Shown here: piece by piece, positions 23,415 through 26,564 of the stretch
How the letters are laid out: every line of letters starts with the position of its first letter
Numbering within the stretch: position 1 is the stretch's first letter
DNA from: Lingula anatina
Taxonomy: Eukaryota > Brachiopoda > Lingulata > Lingulida > Lingulidae
DNA: 26,564 nucleotides
Direction of reading: 5' to 3'
Assembly (NCBI RefSeq): GCF_001039355.2
Contig: NW_019775325.1
Coordinates: 444,457-471,020 of the forward strand
Notes under the pieces: generated by a model
The model's database searches: none
Seen by the model: only the letters and a program-made list of their open reading frames with translations
What the model was told of the DNA's origin: nothing
Translations under genes and position numbers: made by a program

Positions 23415-26400
23415 TCAAACTTTACATTAGCTCAAAGAAAGATCAGTATCAACGCACCTCTCCACGAAATTCAGACATGAAACTCCATCTTGCCCTCCTA
23501 CGGCATACATGAAGTCTCCAAGAACAGCCACTCCCACACTGGTACGACATGAACTGGTGGGAGCTACGTCACTGGACCACTGATTGGTCTGAGGATCATA
23601 TCTGAAGAGAAAACACCAGTAAAGGTTGGTCAATTACAAATAGTAACTGATCACTTAATTAACAAATTATTAACAATCAATCCTTTATGTGGAAAGCTGA
23701 AATGCAAGAGAAATTTTAAAACCTGTTAATGTGCATAATTACAGAGAATTGCATTCCCCCCTCTTAAAAACTCATGCTACTTTTAACCTGTGGTAAAATT
23801 TTGTTGAAATAAATAAAACAGTTTTGTTACACATAAAAAGAGCACCAATTCCTACCTCTCAATGCTGTTTAAATAAGACTGTCCATCGTGTCCCCCAACA
23901 GCATACAGCAGGCCATTCAGCACTGCCACACCCACACCACAGCGCCGCTTACTCATGGGCGCCACCATGCGCCACTCATTGGTCTGTGGGTCGTACCTCT
24001 CCACACTGGATATAGCATCTCCACTACACCAGCCACCCACTGAGACACAAAGAATAGACAATTATAAATAAATTTCTCAAACCAAAAGAAAAGTCACAAT
24101 TATGTGTTTCAAAGAATATAATTGTTATTTTTTGGGGGGGCTTATAATCCAAAAGGAAAACCCTGCTCTTGATACCATTTCATTTTTGTGACACCAAATT
24201 TAAAGCATACTCCCTGCCCTGAGATAAGAAAACTAGTTATAAAACATCAAAACATCAAAAGACACTTTATTTGGCTCTATCTACCTGCAAATAACACCTC
24301 TCCACATCTTATTGGTTTCCGTGGTCGTGTTCTTGGTCCCTGCATCAGAGGGCGCTCCTGTGGCAACAGCAGGTAATTCTTAGCTTCATCTACTAAATCT
24401 CTGCATGCCTCGTCACTTTTTATTAGAAGATCAGAGCCCACAGTGCCGACTAAAAACTTAGGACTCATCAGTGGCAGCCTCACATGTTGTACTACCTGAA
24501 AACAAAATTATAGTAAAATACCGAATTTGAAAAAAATGCTGTACAGAAAAACAATCCTACCTACTATCTCAATTTTATGAAAGGTTTTTATCAAAAAAAA
24601 AAAAAAAATAAATAAATGAATTTGACAAACACATTTCTTTTTAGAAAGGAGCACCAATTTATCACAAACTGGAATATCTGATGGGCAAATAAACAGATTC
24701 ATGTTTATTCACTAATAAGGTCTCGCACCTGATTTAATGAATCAAGCAAACTAAAAAAAGAAATATCAGATTTTTTTTTCTTTTTGGTAAAGTAACATAA
24801 TATATTATATACTCGAGTTCCCATCATAGAGATAAAGAATTTGTCTGTATTAGATGACATACTGTAGGCAGGTTTCCCTTCCTCTCCTGTATATTATGTT
24901 TGACCCAACCCATCACAGCACTGTACACCTGCTCCTCACTGCGCACATTGAGCTCATCACTTGAGATTATATCCACTAGCTGATTCAGGGGAAGAAGTAG
25001 AAATTCTTCACTTTCCATCACCTGTAAGAAAAAGGTCAATTTCCTTAAAAGGTTCCAATAAGAACAAAACATGTCCATCTCATATGGGTTTCAATACAAG
25101 ATGTTTTGAGTGATGCTAGAGAAATTCCTTATTCTCAACTTGTATTCAGGAAAAAACCTTTCGACATGTTGGGACAACATACCTGAAATCAGTTATTTCA
25201 TTAATTAGCTTAAAAGTTGAGTCATTAACAACAATTTTCAAGGAAAAAATTGTGCAATATTTTCGTTGATATTCTGCCAAATGTTTACAACAACTCAAAG
25301 GCACCTTGTTTCAATTGTGGTCTGAATCTTTAGTCCAGTAGACGACAAATAGCAGAAAATCCCATTTTCTGAATGAATACTCCTTTTCAGTAGCAAGATT
25401 ACAGTATCTAAATTGTTAAGTAGGTTAAAAAGGGTGAGAGGTGGGTACTGAGAATTAGGGAAGATGTTACGATTAACTAGCAAGTGTGTGCGTGTATGTT
25501 AATGTGTGTGCATGCTGACATGGGCACGAACATACGAGCATTTTTGAGTGGTCAAGTAAGAGGAGAGATATCTAGCTTTACACAGTACCACTCTTAGTAA
25601 GCGTTCACAAAGATATCAAGTGAACAAACCTCTTGAAAATTATGTTGTGTAAACTTGTCTGCTATTCTTAAAAGGTCCCTGCAGGCATGTGTATCAGCAA
25701 AAGCCCTGATCCCTAGACAGTTTGATGGGTCCAACTGCCTTTTGAGAAATTCACAACACACATCCTGGATCTCAGCAAGCTGTAATAGACATGCTGCTGG
25801 TAGAAGTGTCTGAACATTGCTCTCTTCAACAGTTATACTGGATGTGTAGCAGAAATCGACTAGCATTTCCATGGCATTTTCATCAATGTCCCTTATGGTG
25901 ACCTCCGTCTGACGGCTCTCAGCCAGCTCTCCTGTGAACATGGCATGAAAGTATGGACTGCACGCAGAGAGCACCACTCTGTGTGCAAAGATCTTTCTCT
26001 GTCCAACAATAATAACTACATCACAAAGTTCTCGGTGCTTACGAAGCACATTTATGGCTTCCAGTGTGTGGCGTGGATGCTTGTCTGACGTATATGGCAT
26101 CCTTGCAGGCGATGGCGGCCTGTCCACCTCCATCTTGGTGAGGGACTGCATTGAAAGCAGTTTTCTGAAACAGAAATAATGGTGTTTGTTCACAGATATA
26201 TAATTCACAGATATATGTTGATATATTTCAAAATTTATAAGTTAGCAGATCAATTTGAATTATTATAAGCATTATGAATGTTATTTAATTTGAATTATTA
26301 CAGTAACCAGTACCTGAAAGCACCCCCCCCCCCTTGCAAGTCATAGTTACTGTAGCAATCCATATAGATCACTCATTATTGTTGAGGTTATAATGTTGTC

Positions 26401-26564
26401 TCAAAGAAATTGAACTACCTGACCAGTATCTTTTACTTTTATGGAATAAATGACGTTTACACCTTTGAGTTTTATGAGACGGGGCTGCAGTTTTCCCCCC
26501 CCCCCCCTCCCCCAGCTTATGCACGCAAGTCTTTGGTTCTTTGACGCTTTTTTTTAAATTTAGG
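23331..26564 (-). repeat. Second copy of the 17170-20373 segment
   Basis: The whole interval is collinear with 17170-20373 and in the same orientation. The offset is about 6163 at the left, 6155 near 24290, about 6168 near 24863-25021 and 6189 from the BTB exon on, reflecting small intron indels. Exons differ by about 2 percent; I counted about ten changes in the 535-nt BTB exon. Introns differ more. The copy runs off the right edge before reaching the promoter. Confidence 0.95.
23458..26151 (-). CDS. KLHL20: KLHL20, second copy, lacking the last three kelch exons
   Basis: Five coding exons are 25630-26151 (start ATG at 26151; the exon reaches an acceptor at 26164), 24863-25021, 24285-24495, 23856-24039 and 23458-23601. 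They encode BTB, BACK and the first kelch blades through VSCLNFVER. Splice sites, phases and lengths equal those of the complete copy. The protein is the same in every exon compared, so the differences are synonymous. The exons for kelch repeats four to six are absent because the copy begins at the N at 23330, inside intron 5. Nothing suggests a pseudogene: there is no stop or frameshift. It is either the other allele assembled in tandem or a true duplicate cut by the assembly gap. Confidence 0.85.

Noticed and set aside
23458-26151. Second KLHL20 copy as a decayed pseudogene
   Set aside because: All five exons present keep frame, splice sites and identical protein; it is truncated only by the N at 23330.

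Overview
This is a piece of animal nuclear DNA, most likely from a marine invertebrate. Genes are split by short GT-AG introns. The DNA is AT-rich and full of microsatellites and homopolymers, and it carries a terminal-inverted-repeat element that I recall from many marine animal genomes. The two recognised genes are the animal proteins KLHL20 and ANKRD45. I cannot name the species. Amphioxus, a sea urchin or other ambulacrarian, or a mollusc would all fit.

Layout. 1-1370: no firm gene; a possible exon end lies at the left edge. 1369-1956 (minus): an open terminal exon that looks like a secreted peptide precursor and ends in Arg-Trp-Gly-stop; the family is not recognised. 1957-15436: a gene desert of about 13 kb with repeats, including two inverted-repeat elements (10041-10280 and 10456-10709), an 84-bp imperfect tandem repeat (11281-11438) and several microsatellites. 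15437-19962 (minus): a complete KLHL20 gene, eight coding exons, 584 codons. 20596-21086: a compact region between divergent genes with ETS, CCAAT, CRE and X-box-like motifs. 21087-23329 (plus): ANKRD45, four coding exons, the last cut off. 23330: a single N. 23331-26564 (minus): a second, incomplete copy of KLHL20 that begins exactly after the N, inside the intron following the second kelch exon, and runs off the right edge.

Interpretation. KLHL20 is a BTB-BACK-kelch adaptor of Cullin-3 ubiquitin ligases. ANKRD45 is a small ankyrin-repeat protein of poorly known role. They stand head to head here, as I recall they do on human chromosome 1, so this looks like old conserved gene order, possibly kept by a shared promoter. 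The second KLHL20 copy encodes the same protein in every exon I compared; its differences are synonymous, intronic or indels. Together with the N at its exact start, this points to the other haplotype of a very polymorphic animal placed in tandem by the assembler, though a real tandem duplication is not excluded. I see no evidence for a wholly new system. The most open question is the putative peptide precursor at 1369-1956.
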